From: Gammaproteobacteria bacterium
GTDB taxonomy: Bacteria; Pseudomonadota; Gammaproteobacteria; Nevskiales; Nevskiaceae
DNA length: 64,000 nucleotides
NCBI GenBank assembly: GCA_026398815.1
Contig: JAPLSA010000008.1
Location: 217,255-281,254, forward strand
Direction of reading: 5' to 3'
Shown: in pieces, positions 34,849 through 43,900 of the stretch
Layout: each line of letters begins with the position of its first letter
How positions within the stretch are numbered: the first letter of the stretch is position 1
Position numbers and translations under genes: made by a program
The notes under the pieces: generated by a model
Seen by the model: the letters and a program-made list of their open reading frames with translations, nothing else
The model's database searches: none
What the model was told of the DNA's origin: nothing

Positions 34849-37800
34849 TCAATTCGCCTGTTCAGCCGCTGCTTCTTCCGGCGTGCCGACCATGGCAACC
34901 GCCTGCTGCACGTCGACGCTGACCAGCCGGGAAACGCCCGGCTCCTGCATCGTCACGCCATGAAGGTGCTCGGCCAGCTCCATCGTGATCTTGTTGTGCG
35001 TAATGATAATGAACTGAACGCCCTGCGACATTTCCCGCACCACTTCGCAGAAGCGGCCGACGTTGGCGTCATCGAGCGGCGCATCGACTTCGTCCATCAG
35101 GCAGAACGGCGCCGGGTTGAGCTGGAACAGCGCCAGCAGCAGCGCCACGGCGGTCATCGCCTTTTCGCCGCCTGACAGCAGCTGGATCGTCGAATTGCGC
35201 TTGCCCGGCGGCCGCGCCATGACCTTGACGCCGCGGTTGAGCACGGTGGCGGTCTCGCCGTCCGGCGCGTCACCAGTCAGCTCCAGATAGGCCTCGCCAC
35301 CGCCGAACAGCTGCGGGAAGCGCGCCTTGAAGATGTCGTTGACCTGATCGAACGTGGTCTTGAAACGGTCCGTGGTTTCGCGGTCGAGCTGGGCCATCGC
35401 GTCTTCCAGCGTGGTCAGCGCGGCGCTGACGTCGGCGTGCTGGGTGTCGATGTAGGCGGCGCGCTCGCGGCCCTCTTCCAGTTCCTGGATCGCGGCCAGA
35501 TTGATGGCGCCGAGACGGTCGATGCGCCGGCCGATCGCGGCCAGCTTTTCTTCCCACAGCTCGATCGGCAGATTGCCGTTGGCGTCCGGCGTCAGGTATT
35601 CGGCCAGTTCCTCACGGCTGAAACCGGTTTCGGCGAACTGGCTGTCGGCCACTTCGCGCCGGGCGCGCAGGTTTTCGAACTCCAGGCGCGCCGACTGCAG
35701 CCGCTCCTGCGCGGCTTCTTTACGGGTTTCGGCCGCGCGCAGCGCGCGGACCTGCTCCTGCTGCGCCGCTTCGGCTGCCGTCAGCTGGCCGCGCGCGCCG
35801 TTCAGGCGTTCGCGTGCTGCACCGACAGCGGCACGCGCCGCCTCGACCTCGGCGGTCTTGGCGACGATCGGGGCATCGAGTTCCTCGCCGGCCACGCGCC
35901 GCGACTCCAGCCCTTCGACCAGCGCCTCGCGCTGCTCGGCCAGCGAATGCAGGGCCTGGTTGGCGGCGGCCAGCGCGCTGTTCTGGCTGGCGACGTGGAT
36001 CTGCGCCTGGTTGCGCTGCTGGCTGGCCTGGACCTGGGCGGCGCGCGCCTGGTTCAGCGCATCGCGGCTGGCGGCCAGCAGGCGGCTGCGTTCGGCACGC
36101 TCCTGGCGCAGCCGTTCGGCGCTGTCCTCGAGATCGCCGAGCCGCGCCCGGGCCTCTTCCAGTTCCTCGGCCTGCTGCTGGCGCTGGGCGGCGAGCGCTT
36201 CCAGCTCCTGGCTCAGGCTGCGGATGCGATTTTCGGTCTGCTCCAGCCGCACCGCCTGTGCCTGCCGGTGCGCCAGCCGCTGGCCGTGGCGGCTGCGGGT
36301 CTGGTCGAAGCGGGCAACGACCGCACGGCGCTCGTTGTCGAGCTGCACGCGGCGGGTGTTCATCTCGGTCAGCCGCTGCTCACCGTCGCGGACCTTGATC
36401 GTCAGCTCCTCGACCGAGGCCTTGAGCTGCTTCAGCAGCAGGCCGCGAGCGATGACGCCGCTGTGCTGCGGATCGAGCTTCGGGTAGCGAATCCACGCCC
36501 GGCCACGCCAGACGCCATCGGCGGTGATCACCGATTCGCCAGCTGGCAGGCTCATCGCGATCCGCGCCGCATCGTCGGCGGACGCCGCCGCGTGGACACC
36601 GGACAGCCAGTCGATCACCGCCGCCGGGCCGCTGACCCGGGCGGCCAGCGTGCCGTCGCGACCGACGCTGCCCGGCTCGGCATGCAGCAGGGTGGCGCCG
36701 GACTTCGGCCCGGCCGGCGTCTGCGCGGACAGCCATTCCGGCAGCAACGGCGCCTGCAGCAGGCCGCTCAGGACATGCTCGACCGCCGCTTCCCAGCCGG
36801 CGTCGACCTGCAGCGCCGCATTCAGGCGCGGCAGGCTGGCCCAGCCATTGCCGCGCAGCCAGTTGCCCAGCTCGGCGTCGTCCTCGCGCAGGGCCGCCTG
36901 CTGCAGGGTTTCCAGCGAAGCCTGGCGACCACGCGCGCTCTGCAGCGCCTGCCGCGCCTCGTGCAGCCCGGCTTCGACGGCATTGCGCTGCTCGCGCGCG
37001 GCCTGCAGTTCGGCATCGGCGTCCTGCAGCCGCGACTGCGCTTCGGCAAGTTCCTCGTCGAGCGTCGCCAGTTCGATGTCGACTTCGTTCAGGGAATCGC
37101 GGATCGGCGCCGAATCCAGCGCGGCGCGTTCGCCGGTGGTTCGCCGCAGCCGCTCTTCCAGCTGCTGCAGCCCCCGCTCCTGGCTCTGCACACGCACCCG
37201 CTCGCCTTCGGCGGCCAGCATCGGCGCCTGCGAACGCTGCGAGAACTCTTCCCAGCGGCTCTGCTGCTCGGCGACCTGCGCCTCGGCCGTCGCCAGTGCT
37301 TCCTGCTGCTCCTGCTCGTGGGCCTCGGCTTCGCTGGCGCGGGCCTGGGCGGCAGCGGCGGCCTGGGTCAGCGACTGATGGCGCAGCTGTTCCTGATCGC
37401 GGCGGCGGGTCAGTTCGAACAACTGGGCTTCCAGCTGTTCGAGTTCGCGAACCCGCAGGTTCTTCAGTTCGCGGGCATGGGCCAGGTTCTGCTCGTGGCG
37501 GGCCAGCGTGCTTTCGGTTTCGAACACCTGCGCCTGCTCGGCACCGAGCAGATGGCCGGCCTCGCGCAGCCTCGCGTCAGCGGCATCGCGCGCCGCCTCG
37601 GCGCCGGTGACGGCGGCGCGGGCTTCTTCGAGCGCTTCTTCCAGCGCGGTGATCGCCGCTTCCTGCGAAGCGCCTTGAGCTTCCAGCGCGCGCAGCCGCA
37701 GCAGCAGCACCTCGGCTTTCAGTTGCCGCTCTTCTTCCTTGAATTGCTTGTATTTCTCGGCGTTCGCGGCCTGCTTCGCCAACACCTCCAGACGCGCCCG

Positions 37801-38406
37801 AAGTTCGCCCTGCAAATCATTGAGGCGGCTGAGATTCTCGCGCGTCTGCTTGATGCGCGATTCGGTTTCGCGGCGGCGCTCCTTGTACTTGGAAATGCCG
37901 GCGGCTTCCTCGAGCAGCTGGCGCAGTTCCTCCGGCTTGGCCTCGACCATCCGGGAGACCATGCCCTGCTCGATGATCGCGTACTGGTTCTTGCCGCCCA
38001 GACCGGTGCCGAGGAACAGGTCGGTGACATCGCGCTTCAGGCACTTGGTGCCGTTCAGGTAGTACTGGCTGCCGCCGTCGCGCGTCAGTTCGCGCTTGAC
38101 CGCCAGTTCGGCGTAGGCCGCGAACGGCCCGGTGACCTGGAAATCGCTGTTGTCGAAGGTCAGCTCGACGCTGGCCCGACCTGCTGGCTTGCGGCTGCGC
38201 GAGCCGTTGAAGATCACGTCCTCGGAATCGGCGCCGCGCAGGTTCTTGATGCTGGCTTCGCCGAGCACCCAGCGCACCGCGTCGATCAGGTTCGACTTGC
38301 CGCAGCCATTCGGCCCGACCACCGAGGTGAGGCGGGACGGCAGCGGCAAGCTGGTCGGGTCGACGAACGACTTGAACCCGGCGAGTTTGATTCCGGATAA
38401 ACGCAT
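34849..38406 (-). CDS. smc: Chromosome segregation/condensin ATPase SMC
   Basis: A full-length 1185-residue SMC. Walker A 'GPNGCGKSN' is at residues 31-39. Two long coiled coils (about 165-510 and 665-1010) flank a hinge (about 515-655, ending 'RGLLLKQLK'). The ABC signature 'LSGGEKAMTAVALLLALF' and Walker B 'FCLMDEVDAPLDDAN' are near 1085-1130. It works with ScpA and ScpB, both encoded in this window. The presence of SMC-ScpAB rather than MukBEF argues against Enterobacterales. It is divergent from queF, with 165 bp between them. Confidence 0.97.
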   Translation of the reverse strand: MRLSGIKLAGFKSFVDPTSLPLPSRLTSVVGPNGCGKSNLIDAVRWVLGEASIKNLRGADSEDVIFNGSRSRKPAGRASVELTFDNSDFQVTGPFAAYAELAVKRELTRDGGSQYYLNGTKCLKRDVTDLFLGTGLGGKNQYAIIEQGMVSRMVEAKPEELRQLLEEAAGISKYKERRRETESRIKQTRENLSRLNDLQGELRARLEVLAKQAANAEKYKQFKEEERQLKAEVLLLRLRALEAQGASQEAAITALEEALEEARAAVTGAEAARDAADARLREAGHLLGAEQAQVFETESTLARHEQNLAHARELKNLRVRELEQLEAQLFELTRRRDQEQLRHQSLTQAAAAAQARASEAEAHEQEQQEALATAEAQVAEQQSRWEEFSQRSQAPMLAAEGERVRVQSQERGLQQLEERLRRTTGERAALDSAPIRDSLNEVDIELATLDEELAEAQSRLQDADAELQAAREQRNAVEAGLHEARQALQSARGRQASLETLQQAALREDDAELGNWLRGNGWASLPRLNAALQVDAGWEAAVEHVLSGLLQAPLLPEWLSAQTPAGPKSGATLLHAEPGSVGRDGTLAARVSGPAAVIDWLSGVHAAASADDAARIAMSLPAGESVITADGVWRGRAWIRYPKLDPQHSGVIARGLLLKQLKASVEELTIKVRDGEQRLTEMNTRRVQLDNERRAVVARFDQTRSRHGQRLAHRQAQAVRLEQTENRIRSLSQELEALAAQRQQQAEELEEARARLGDLEDSAERLRQERAERSRLLAASRDALNQARAAQVQASQQRNQAQIHVASQNSALAAANQALHSLAEQREALVEGLESRRVAGEELDAPIVAKTAEVEAARAAVGAARERLNGARGQLTAAEAAQQEQVRALRAAETRKEAAQERLQSARLEFENLRARREVADSQFAETGFSREELAEYLTPDANGNLPIELWEEKLAAIGRRIDRLGAINLAAIQELEEGRERAAYIDTQHADVSAALTTLEDAMAQLDRETTDRFKTTFDQVNDIFKARFPQLFGGGEAYLELTGDAPDGETATVLNRGVKVMARPPGKRNSTIQLLSGGEKAMTAVALLLALFQLNPAPFCLMDEVDAPLDDANVGRFCEVVREMSQGVQFIIITHNKITMELAEHLHGVTMQEPGVSRLVSVDVQQAVAMVGTPEEAAAEQAN

Positions 38407-38571
38407 GGACGGAAGGCTTCGAGGACGAGGGACGGGACGAACACCCGTCGCGGAAGGCCGCCAGTTTAAGGGATGACACCGGATCGGAGGCCGGAGCCGC
38501 CTTTCGGTACATCGGCAACGGTCGTCATTTGCGACAATAGCGGTCCCAATTTCCCCGCAACGTCATTCAAC

Positions 38572-38997
38572 ATGTCCACCAAGCCTTCGAAATCGCTGGA
38601 AAACTTCCCGAACCCGAACCCAGGGCGCGATTTCGTCATCCGCATGCGGATGCCTGAATTCACCTGCCTGTGCCCCAAGACCGGGCAGCCGGATTTCGCC
38701 ACGCTGTACCTCGAATACATTCCGGAAGCGCTGTGCGTGGAGCTGAAGTCGTTGAAGCTCTACCTGTGGAGCTACCGCGACGAAGGCGCGTTCCACGAGG
38801 CGGTGACCAACCGGCTTCTCGATGATCTGGTGGCAGTGACGCAGCCGCGCTTCATGCGCCTGACGGCCGACTGGTATGTGCGCGGCGGGATCTACACCCA
38901 TGTGACGGTGGAGCACCGCGCGCCCGGCTGGACGCCGAGCTTTGCCGACACGGTGTCGCTGCCGCCGGCGATGTGGCAGGGCTTCCAGGGTCACTGA
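38572..38997 (+). CDS. queF: NADPH-dependent 7-cyano-7-deazaguanine reductase (short form)
   Basis: A 141-residue cytosolic enzyme that reduces preQ0 to preQ1 in queuosine biosynthesis. The start is the ATG at 38572; the frame is open upstream but that segment is not family sequence. The nucleophilic Cys lies in '[15 protein letters not shown]' (about residues 32-46), and the QueF motif '[20 protein letters not shown]' follows (about 62-81). The size matches the single-domain Bacillus-type QueF rather than the duplicated E. coli form. I see no preQ1 riboswitch-like fold in the 165 bp upstream. Confidence 0.95.
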   Translation: MSTKPSKSLENFPNPNPGRDFVIRMRMPEFTCLCPKTGQPDFATLYLEYIPEALCVELKSLKLYLWSYRDEGAFHEAVTNRLLDDLVAVTQPRFMRLTADWYVRGGIYTHVTVEHRAPGWTPSFADTVSLPPAMWQGFQGH

Positions 38998-39040
38998 GGA
39001 GCGGATTCGGTCCCGGCGCAGGCGCACCGGGGCCGGATCG

Positions 39041-39355
39041 TCATTCGATCGGGTCGAGACGATCGTCGTGCGGCGTCATGAAGATCGGCGGCCAGGTGTC
39101 CTCGACCGCATCCAGCAGGCGTTCGAGCGCATCGGGGAAGATCTGGTCGAGCGTGCCGACCCGCTCGTAGGTGGCCCGGTCCGGCCACTGCGCATACGCC
39201 ATCCAGGTTCCCTGGTCCGAGCGATGCAAACGTGAGCCGAGTGCGCCGCGTTGCGCCTTCAGTGCATCGGTCATGTCGGCCCAGGCGGTCGCGAACTGAC
39301 GGACCTTGCCGGCCTTGACCTGCCATTGGTAAAGCACCGCAAAGCCGACTTTCAT
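39041..39355 (-). CDS. Antibiotic biosynthesis monooxygenase-like (ABM, dimeric alpha-beta barrel) protein
   Basis: A 104-residue small cytosolic protein, started at the ATG at 39355 ('MKVGFAVLYQWQVKAGKVRQF'). The pattern of a strand, a helix 'QFATAWADMTDALKAQRGALG', a strand 'SRLHRSDQGTWMAYAQWPDR' and a helix 'ERVGTLDQIFPDALERLLDAV' is that of the ABM/YgiN ferredoxin-like fold. Members oxidise quinols or small aromatic compounds without a cofactor, or simply bind them. The longer open frame upstream is in GC-rich sequence that overlaps gluQ on the other strand and is not used. The function is unknown. Confidence 0.75.
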   Translation of the reverse strand: MKVGFAVLYQWQVKAGKVRQFATAWADMTDALKAQRGALGSRLHRSDQGTWMAYAQWPDRATYERVGTLDQIFPDALERLLDAVEDTWPPIFMTPHDDRLDPIE

Positions 39356-39469
39356 CTGGACGTTGGCATGTTTCGAGGATCGGGATGGGCCGCACCGGCA
39401 ACCACACGGCACAGATCGACGGATGGGCGCCGTAAGCGCAGATAGCAGTGTACTGAACGAGTTCCCAGC

Positions 39470-40384
39470 ATGGACACGGCAGCCGATCATTCCGGACAGC
39501 GCCCCTATCGCGGGCGCTTCGCACCCACCCCTTCGGGCCCGCTGCATCTCGGCTCGCTGATCACGGCGCTGGCCAGCTTTCTGGCGGCGCGCCATGCCGG
39601 CGGCCGCTGGCTGCTGCGGATTGACGACATCGACGGCCCGCGCTGCCGGCCGGAACATGCCGACACCATCCTCCATCAGCTCGACTGCCACGGCTTGCAC
39701 TGGGACGAAGCTGTTCGTTACCAGTCCGGCCACGAGGCCGCCTACCAGGCGGCGTTCGAACAGTTGCGCCAATCCGGTGCCTGTTATCGCTGCACCTGCA
39801 CGCGGGCCCGATTGGCGGCCAGTTCACCAGCCGGCATCGATGGCCCCATCTATCCCGGGACCTGCCGCGATGCCGGTCACCAGCAACCGGATGCCGCCTG
39901 GCGATTGCGGCTGCCGGCCGGCCGCATCTGGCTTGATGACCCGTTGCATGGCCGGATCGAACGAGACCTTCGCCACGAGATGGGCGATTTCGTCATCCGC
40001 CGCGCCGATGGCCGTATCGGCTACCAGTTGGCCAGCGTCATCGACGAACAGCAGCAGGGCATCACGCATCTGGTGCGCGGCGCCGACCTGATCGGCTCCA
40101 GCCTTCGCCAGAAGTACCTGATGCAGCATCTGGGACATGCCGTGCCGGCCTTCCTGCACATCCCGGTGCTGCTCGACCACAACGGCAACAAGCTCAGCAA
40201 GCAGAACCACGCCGCACCGCTGCAGACAGAGACCGCGGCACAGAACCTCATTCGCGGCCTGCATCTGCTCGGACAGGCCCCGTTTGCTGCGGCCTGGCAT
40301 GGCCGTGTCGATGAAATCCTGGCGCGTGCCATCCGGGATTGGGATCCGGCCCGAATCCCGAAGCAGCTTCACCTGCCCGCGTAA
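39470..40384 (+). CDS. gluQ: Glutamyl-Q tRNA(Asp) synthetase
   Basis: A 304-residue truncated GluRS paralogue that attaches glutamate to queuosine at position 34 of tRNA-Asp. The HIGH-like 'FAPTPSGPLHLGSL' (about residues 12-25), the zinc-site region with several Cys ('CYRCTCTRARL', and 'YPGTCRDAGH') and the KMSKS-like 'GNKLSKQNHA' (about 239-248) are present. It lacks the anticodon-binding domain, as expected. Its proximity to queF, another queuosine gene, fits a shared modification pathway, though in separate transcripts. Confidence 0.95.
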   Translation: MDTAADHSGQRPYRGRFAPTPSGPLHLGSLITALASFLAARHAGGRWLLRIDDIDGPRCRPEHADTILHQLDCHGLHWDEAVRYQSGHEAAYQAAFEQLRQSGACYRCTCTRARLAASSPAGIDGPIYPGTCRDAGHQQPDAAWRLRLPAGRIWLDDPLHGRIERDLRHEMGDFVIRRADGRIGYQLASVIDEQQQGITHLVRGADLIGSSLRQKYLMQHLGHAVPAFLHIPVLLDHNGNKLSKQNHAAPLQTETAAQNLIRGLHLLGQAPFAAAWHGRVDEILARAIRDWDPARIPKQLHLPA

Positions 40385-40487
40385 GGCATTTCGGGTTTCG
40401 GAAACGGCGACTCGATGGCCTGCGCGCCGTAATGGTGCTGTGCATCAAGGTCTGGCATTCTTGGCGCACCGCAACATAAGATTTCGC

Positions 40488-40994
40488 ATGAACGATATTC
40501 GCGTCATCAAGAAGTACCCGAACCGTCGTCTGTACGACACCAATGTGAGTCGCTACATCACCTTGGAAGAAGTGCGACAGCTGGTATTGAGCAACGTCCG
40601 GTTCCGTGTCGAAGACAAGCGCACCAAGGAAGACATTACCCGCAGCATCCTGCTGCAGGTGATTTCGGAGCAGGAGGAAGGCGGCAATCCGATTTTCAGC
40701 TCGGAACTGCTGACCCACATCATCCGGTTCTATGGCGATCCGATGCAGCCCAGCATCAGCCGATACCTGGAAATGTCGCTGCAGCTGTTCCTGCAGCAGC
40801 AGACCCATTTCAGCGAGCAGTTGAAGGAATTGCTCGGCCAAGCTCAGCAGCCGGTGCAGCGCCTGAAGGATCTTGCAGAACGTCAGGTGCCGATCTGGCG
40901 CACGGTTCGCAAGGAATTCCTGAAGAACCTGTCCCGCGCAAAAGCGGTCACTGTTGGTCGCGAAAAAGGTGGCACGGACTTTGATGCTGGATAG
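40488..40994 (+). CDS. phaR: Polyhydroxyalkanoate synthesis repressor PhaR
   Basis: A 168-residue cytosolic regulator. The N-terminal PHB/PHA accumulation DNA-binding domain ('IKKYPNRRLYDTNVSRYITLEEVRQLV', residues of about 5-31, here quoted in pieces 'KKYPNRRLYDT' and 'SRYITLEEV') is followed by the regulatory domain ('NPIFSSELLTHIIRFYGDPMQ') and a basic tail. PhaR represses phasin and PHA genes and is released by binding PHA granules. No phaC or phasin gene is in the window. It starts 103 bp after gluQ, and a palindromic terminator follows at 41024. Confidence 0.93.
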   Translation: MNDIRVIKKYPNRRLYDTNVSRYITLEEVRQLVLSNVRFRVEDKRTKEDITRSILLQVISEQEEGGNPIFSSELLTHIIRFYGDPMQPSISRYLEMSLQLFLQQQTHFSEQLKELLGQAQQPVQRLKDLAERQVPIWRTVRKEFLKNLSRAKAVTVGREKGGTDFDAG

Positions 40995-41023
40995 TCGATC
41001 CTGCCAGACAGGGATCGGATAGC

Positions 41024-41055
41024 GAAAAATCTTGACGTAAACGTCAAGATTTTTC
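41024..41055. terminator. Bidirectional-type terminator after phaR
   Basis: GAAAAATCTTGACG (41024-41037) and CGTCAAGATTTTTC (41042-41055) are perfectly complementary around a TAAA loop, a 14-bp AT-flanked palindrome. It lies 30 bp after the phaR stop, and its T-run on the plus strand makes intrinsic termination likely. It also insulates the sRNA promoter downstream. Confidence 0.75.
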
Positions 41056-41104
41056 GGGAAATTTCAAGATATTGATTTATAACGGGAATTATTGATTCGG
41101 AAAA

Positions 41105-41133
41105 TTGACAACAGCATCGTCGATCTTTATACT
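41105..41133 (+). promoter_or_regulatory. Consensus sigma-70 promoter of the sRNA candidate
   Basis: TTGACA at 41105-41110, exactly 17 bp spacer, TATACT at 41128-41133 (one mismatch from TATAAT). The upstream 45 bp is very AT-rich for this genome and carries ATTGATT twice, at 41071 and 41091, 20 bp apart on the same helix face. This suggests an UP element or activator site. Confidence 0.85.
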
Positions 41134-41139
41134 GCACTG

Positions 41140-41265
41140 CAACAATCAACGAACAAACAAAAAGCGCAGCGAACATTATTATTCTTGTCTGCGCTTTGAA
41201 TGTCTCCTCCAGAAAGGCTTCGCGCCTTTCTCGCACCTTGCCCCCTGCCTCAGGGGGTTTTTTTT
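41140..41265 (+). ncRNA. Candidate trans-acting small RNA (~125 nt)
   Basis: The predicted transcript begins about 7 nt after the -10 box and contains no credible reading frame. It starts with an A-rich, ARN-like single-stranded leader (41141-41162). Hairpin 1 pairs AAAGCGCAG (41161-41169) with CTGCGCTTT (41189-41197) around an AU-rich loop. An unpaired TCTCCTCC stretch (41203-41210), complementary to Shine-Dalgarno sequences, follows. Hairpin 2 is AGAAAGGC/GCCTTTCT (41211-41231). The transcript ends with the terminator stem CCCCCTG/CAGGGGG (41241-41257) and eight T. The architecture is that of an Hfq-dependent regulatory RNA that blocks ribosome-binding sites. Targets are unknown, and I do not recognise a named family. 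Confidence 0.75.
41241..41265 (+). terminator. Intrinsic terminator of the sRNA
   Basis: A 7-bp GC stem (CCCCCTG 41241-41247, CAGGGGG 41251-41257) with a 3-nt loop and an uninterrupted run of eight T (41258-41265). This is a textbook rho-independent terminator. Confidence 0.9.
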
Positions 41266-41363
41266 GTCCGTCGATTATTAGTGATTATTGATTTGTCGAC
41301 AGTTCCCGGAGCTTGAATGAACTTCGCGGGACTTACAAGCAAAACCAAGGGTTAATCCCTGCG

Positions 41364-41397
41364 GGCTGACCAGCGGCAAAAGCGCTGGCCAGCCCCG
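41364..41397 (-). terminator. Hairpin terminator after pnp
   Basis: GGGCTGACCAGCG and CGCTGGCCAGCCC pair (one mismatch) around GCAAAAG just past the pnp stop codon on the minus strand. T residues are scarce immediately after it, so termination may be partial. Confidence 0.55.
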
Positions 41398-41403
41398 ACA
41401 GCA

Positions 41404-43503
41404 TCAGGCGACGTCGACCGCCTTCATCGACAGACGGATACGGCCCTGCTTGTCGATTTCCAGCACCTTGACGCGAACCGTCTGGCCTTCGCTCAGCTCT
41501 TCCGAAACGTTCTCGACGCGCTTTTCGGAGATCTGCGAGATGTGCACGAGGCCGTCCTTGCCCGGCAGGATGGTCACGAAGGCGCCGAAGTCCATGAGCT
41601 TGGCAACCTTGCCCTCGTAGACTTCACCGACCTGCACTTCGCGGGTCAGGGCTTCGATGCGGGCGATCGCGGCCTTGGCGGCATCGCCGTCGATGGCGGC
41701 AATGCGGATCGTGCCGTCGTCGTCGATGTCGATCGAGGTGCCGGTCTCTTCGGTGATCGAGCGGATGGTGACACCGCCCTTGCCGATGATGTCGCGGATC
41801 TTGTCCGGGTGAATCTTGATCGTGGTGATGCGCGGCGCGAACTCCGACATCTCGGCACGCGGCTTGGCGATGGTCGCCGTCATCAACTCGAGAATGTGCA
41901 GACGGCCGGCGCGGGCCTGTTCCAGCGCCTGCTTCATGATCTCGCCGGTGATGCCGGTGATCTTGATGTCCATCTGCAGCGCGGTGACGCCCGAGGTCGT
42001 GCCGATGACCTTGAAATCCATGTCGCCGAGGTGGTCTTCGTCGCCGAGGATGTCGGTCAGCACCGCCCAGCGGTCGCCGTCCTTGATCAGACCCATCGCA
42101 ACGCCGGCAACCGGCGCCTTGATCGGCACGCCGGCGTCCATCAGCGCGAGGCTGGCGGCGCAGGCCGACGCCATCGACGAGGAACCGTTCGATTCAGTCA
42201 CTTCGGCGACGACGCGAACGACGTACGGGAAATCCTTGACCAGGTCCGGCATCACGGCGGCAACGCCACGCTTGGCCAGACGACCATGGCCGATCTCGCG
42301 GCGCTTCGGCGCGTTCAGGCGGCCGGTCTCGCCGACGCAGTACGGCGGGAAGTTGTAGTGCAGCATGAACTGATCGCGCGACTCGCCCTGCAGGTTCTCG
42401 ATCAGCTGAGCGTCCTTGCCAGTGCCGAGCGTGACGACACCGATGACCTGGGTTTCGCCGCGGGTGAACACCGACGAACCGTGGGTACGCGGCAGGATGC
42501 CGACGCCCATGTCGAGACGGCGCACGGTCTTGTTGTCGCGGCCGTCGATGCGCGGGGCGCCCGACAGGATGCGGTCCCGGACCACCGAGTATTCGAGGTC
42601 GCCGAAGGCCGTCTTGACCTTGGCGGCGTCGAACTTCGGCGCATCGCCCGAGGCCAGCGCAGCAATGGCGGCATCGCGAACGGCCTTGACGGCGTCCTGA
42701 CGAGCCTTCTTGTCGGTGATCGCGTAGGCGGTGGTGACCTCGCCGGTGTAGGTGGCCAGCGCAGCGGTCAGATCGGCGTTGGCGGCAGCGGCGGCCCACA
42801 CCTGCTTGGGCTTGCCGGCTTCGGCCACCAGCTCGTTGATCGCCTTGATCGCGGCCTGCATCTGCTCGTGGCCGTACAGCACGGCACCGAGCATCACGTC
42901 TTCCGACAGCTGCTGGGCTTCGGATTCGACCATCAGCACGGCATCGGCGGTGCCGGCGACGACGAGATCAAGCTTCGATTCCTCGAGCTGCTTGTGCGTC
43001 GGGTTCAGCACGTAGGCGCCGTCGATGTAGCCGACGCGGGCCGCGCCGATCGGGCCCTGGAACGGCACGCCAGCCAGCGACATCGCGCAGGAGGCACCGA
43101 GCAGCGCCGGGATGTCACCGTCGATCTGCGGATTCGACGACACCACCATCGCAACAACCTGAATCTCGTTGTAATAGCCTTCCGGGAACAGCGGCCGCAT
43201 CGGCCGATCGATCAGCCGCGAGGTCAGCGTTTCCTTCTCGGTCGGACGGCCTTCACGCTTGAAGAATCCACCCGGGATACGGCCACCCGCGTAGGTGCGC
43301 TCCATGTAATCGACGGTCAGCGGGAAGAAGTCCTGACCTTCCTGGGCTTCCTTCTTCGCCACGACCGACACCAGAACCACGGTCTGGTCGACGGTGACGA
43401 GCACCGCTGCAGTCGCCTGGCGGGCGATGGCACCGGTTTCGAAAGTGACGGTGTGGGCACCGTACTGGAATGATTTCTTGATGGGCGCTACGGGATAGAC
43501 CAT
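41404..43503 (-). CDS. pnp: Polyribonucleotide nucleotidyltransferase (PNPase)
   Basis: A 699-residue 3'-5' phosphorolytic exoribonuclease of the RNA degradosome. Two RNase PH domains are present (first about 10-145; second about 320-540, with '[15 protein letters not shown]', '[15 protein letters not shown]' and '[17 protein letters not shown]'). A KH domain follows ('[20 protein letters not shown]', about 558-577), then an S1 domain ('[16 protein letters not shown]', about 625-640). The arginine-rich SVPL motif region is '[15 protein letters not shown]'. It follows rpsO by 48 bp as in E. coli, where the rpsO-pnp leader is subject to PNPase/RNase III autocontrol; such a structure is not obvious here. 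Confidence 0.97.
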   Translation of the reverse strand: MVYPVAPIKKSFQYGAHTVTFETGAIARQATAAVLVTVDQTVVLVSVVAKKEAQEGQDFFPLTVDYMERTYAGGRIPGGFFKREGRPTEKETLTSRLIDRPMRPLFPEGYYNEIQVVAMVVSSNPQIDGDIPALLGASCAMSLAGVPFQGPIGAARVGYIDGAYVLNPTHKQLEESKLDLVVAGTADAVLMVESEAQQLSEDVMLGAVLYGHEQMQAAIKAINELVAEAGKPKQVWAAAAANADLTAALATYTGEVTTAYAITDKKARQDAVKAVRDAAIAALASGDAPKFDAAKVKTAFGDLEYSVVRDRILSGAPRIDGRDNKTVRRLDMGVGILPRTHGSSVFTRGETQVIGVVTLGTGKDAQLIENLQGESRDQFMLHYNFPPYCVGETGRLNAPKRREIGHGRLAKRGVAAVMPDLVKDFPYVVRVVAEVTESNGSSSMASACAASLALMDAGVPIKAPVAGVAMGLIKDGDRWAVLTDILGDEDHLGDMDFKVIGTTSGVTALQMDIKITGITGEIMKQALEQARAGRLHILELMTATIAKPRAEMSEFAPRITTIKIHPDKIRDIIGKGGVTIRSITEETGTSIDIDDDGTIRIAAIDGDAAKAAIARIEALTREVQVGEVYEGKVAKLMDFGAFVTILPGKDGLVHISQISEKRVENVSEELSEGQTVRVKVLEIDKQGRIRLSMKAVDVA

Positions 43504-43551
43504 GTTGGGCTCTGTCGAACTCGGAGAGGGAACAGCGACGTTGCGTCGGGT

Positions 43552-43821
43552 TTAGCGACGCAGACCGAGTTCGGCAATCAGCTTGGAGTAGCGGCCTTCG
43601 TCTTCGCGCTTCAGGTAATCGAGGAGCTTGCGGCGCTGGTTGACCATCATGGTCAGGCCGCGGCGCGAATGATGGTCCTTCTTGTTGGCTTCGAAGTGCG
43701 GCTGCAGCGTCTTCAGACGTTCGGTGATCAGCGCAACCTGCACTTCCGGCGAACCGGTATCACCCTTGGCGCGGGCAAACTTCGAAACAACGGCGGACTT
43801 CTGTTCAACGGAAAGGGACAT
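43552..43821 (-). CDS. rpsO: 30S ribosomal protein S15
   Basis: 89 residues from the ATG at 43821, the exact E. coli length, with GGAG 9 nt upstream. '[16 protein letters not shown]' and '[15 protein letters not shown]' are the conserved 16S-binding segments, and the protein ends 'AELGLRR'. S15 nucleates the 30S platform. It has its own promoter embedded in the hairpin after truB and precedes pnp. Confidence 0.98.
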   Translation of the reverse strand: MSLSVEQKSAVVSKFARAKGDTGSPEVQVALITERLKTLQPHFEANKKDHHSRRGLTMMVNQRRKLLDYLKREDEGRYSKLIAELGLRR

Positions 43822-43864
43822 CGTCAAGCTCCAAGGATGATTTTTACGGTTCTGTAAACCAGCT

Positions 43865-43897
43865 ATTGTAGCGGCCGTGACTTTCGGTCACAACCGC
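43865..43897 (-). promoter_or_regulatory. rpsO promoter overlapping a truB 3' hairpin
   Basis: On the minus strand TTGTGA (plus coordinates 43893-43888), 17-bp spacer, TACAAT (43870-43865), about 45 bp upstream of the rpsO start. The -35 and spacer lie within an imperfect hairpin (43871-43897; GCGG..GTGAC-TTTC-GGTCAC..CCGC) that could terminate or process truB read-through. Confidence 0.65.
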
Positions 43898-43900
43898 TAG

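Noticed and set aside
38407..38571. preQ1 riboswitch upstream of queF
   Set aside because: I could not find the A-rich tail plus short stem-loop arrangement of known preQ1 aptamers in this gap.
39356..39772. N-terminal extension of the ABM-fold gene
   Set aside because: The extra ~140 residues lie over gluQ on the opposite strand and have no family similarity; the ABM domain begins at the ATG at 39355.
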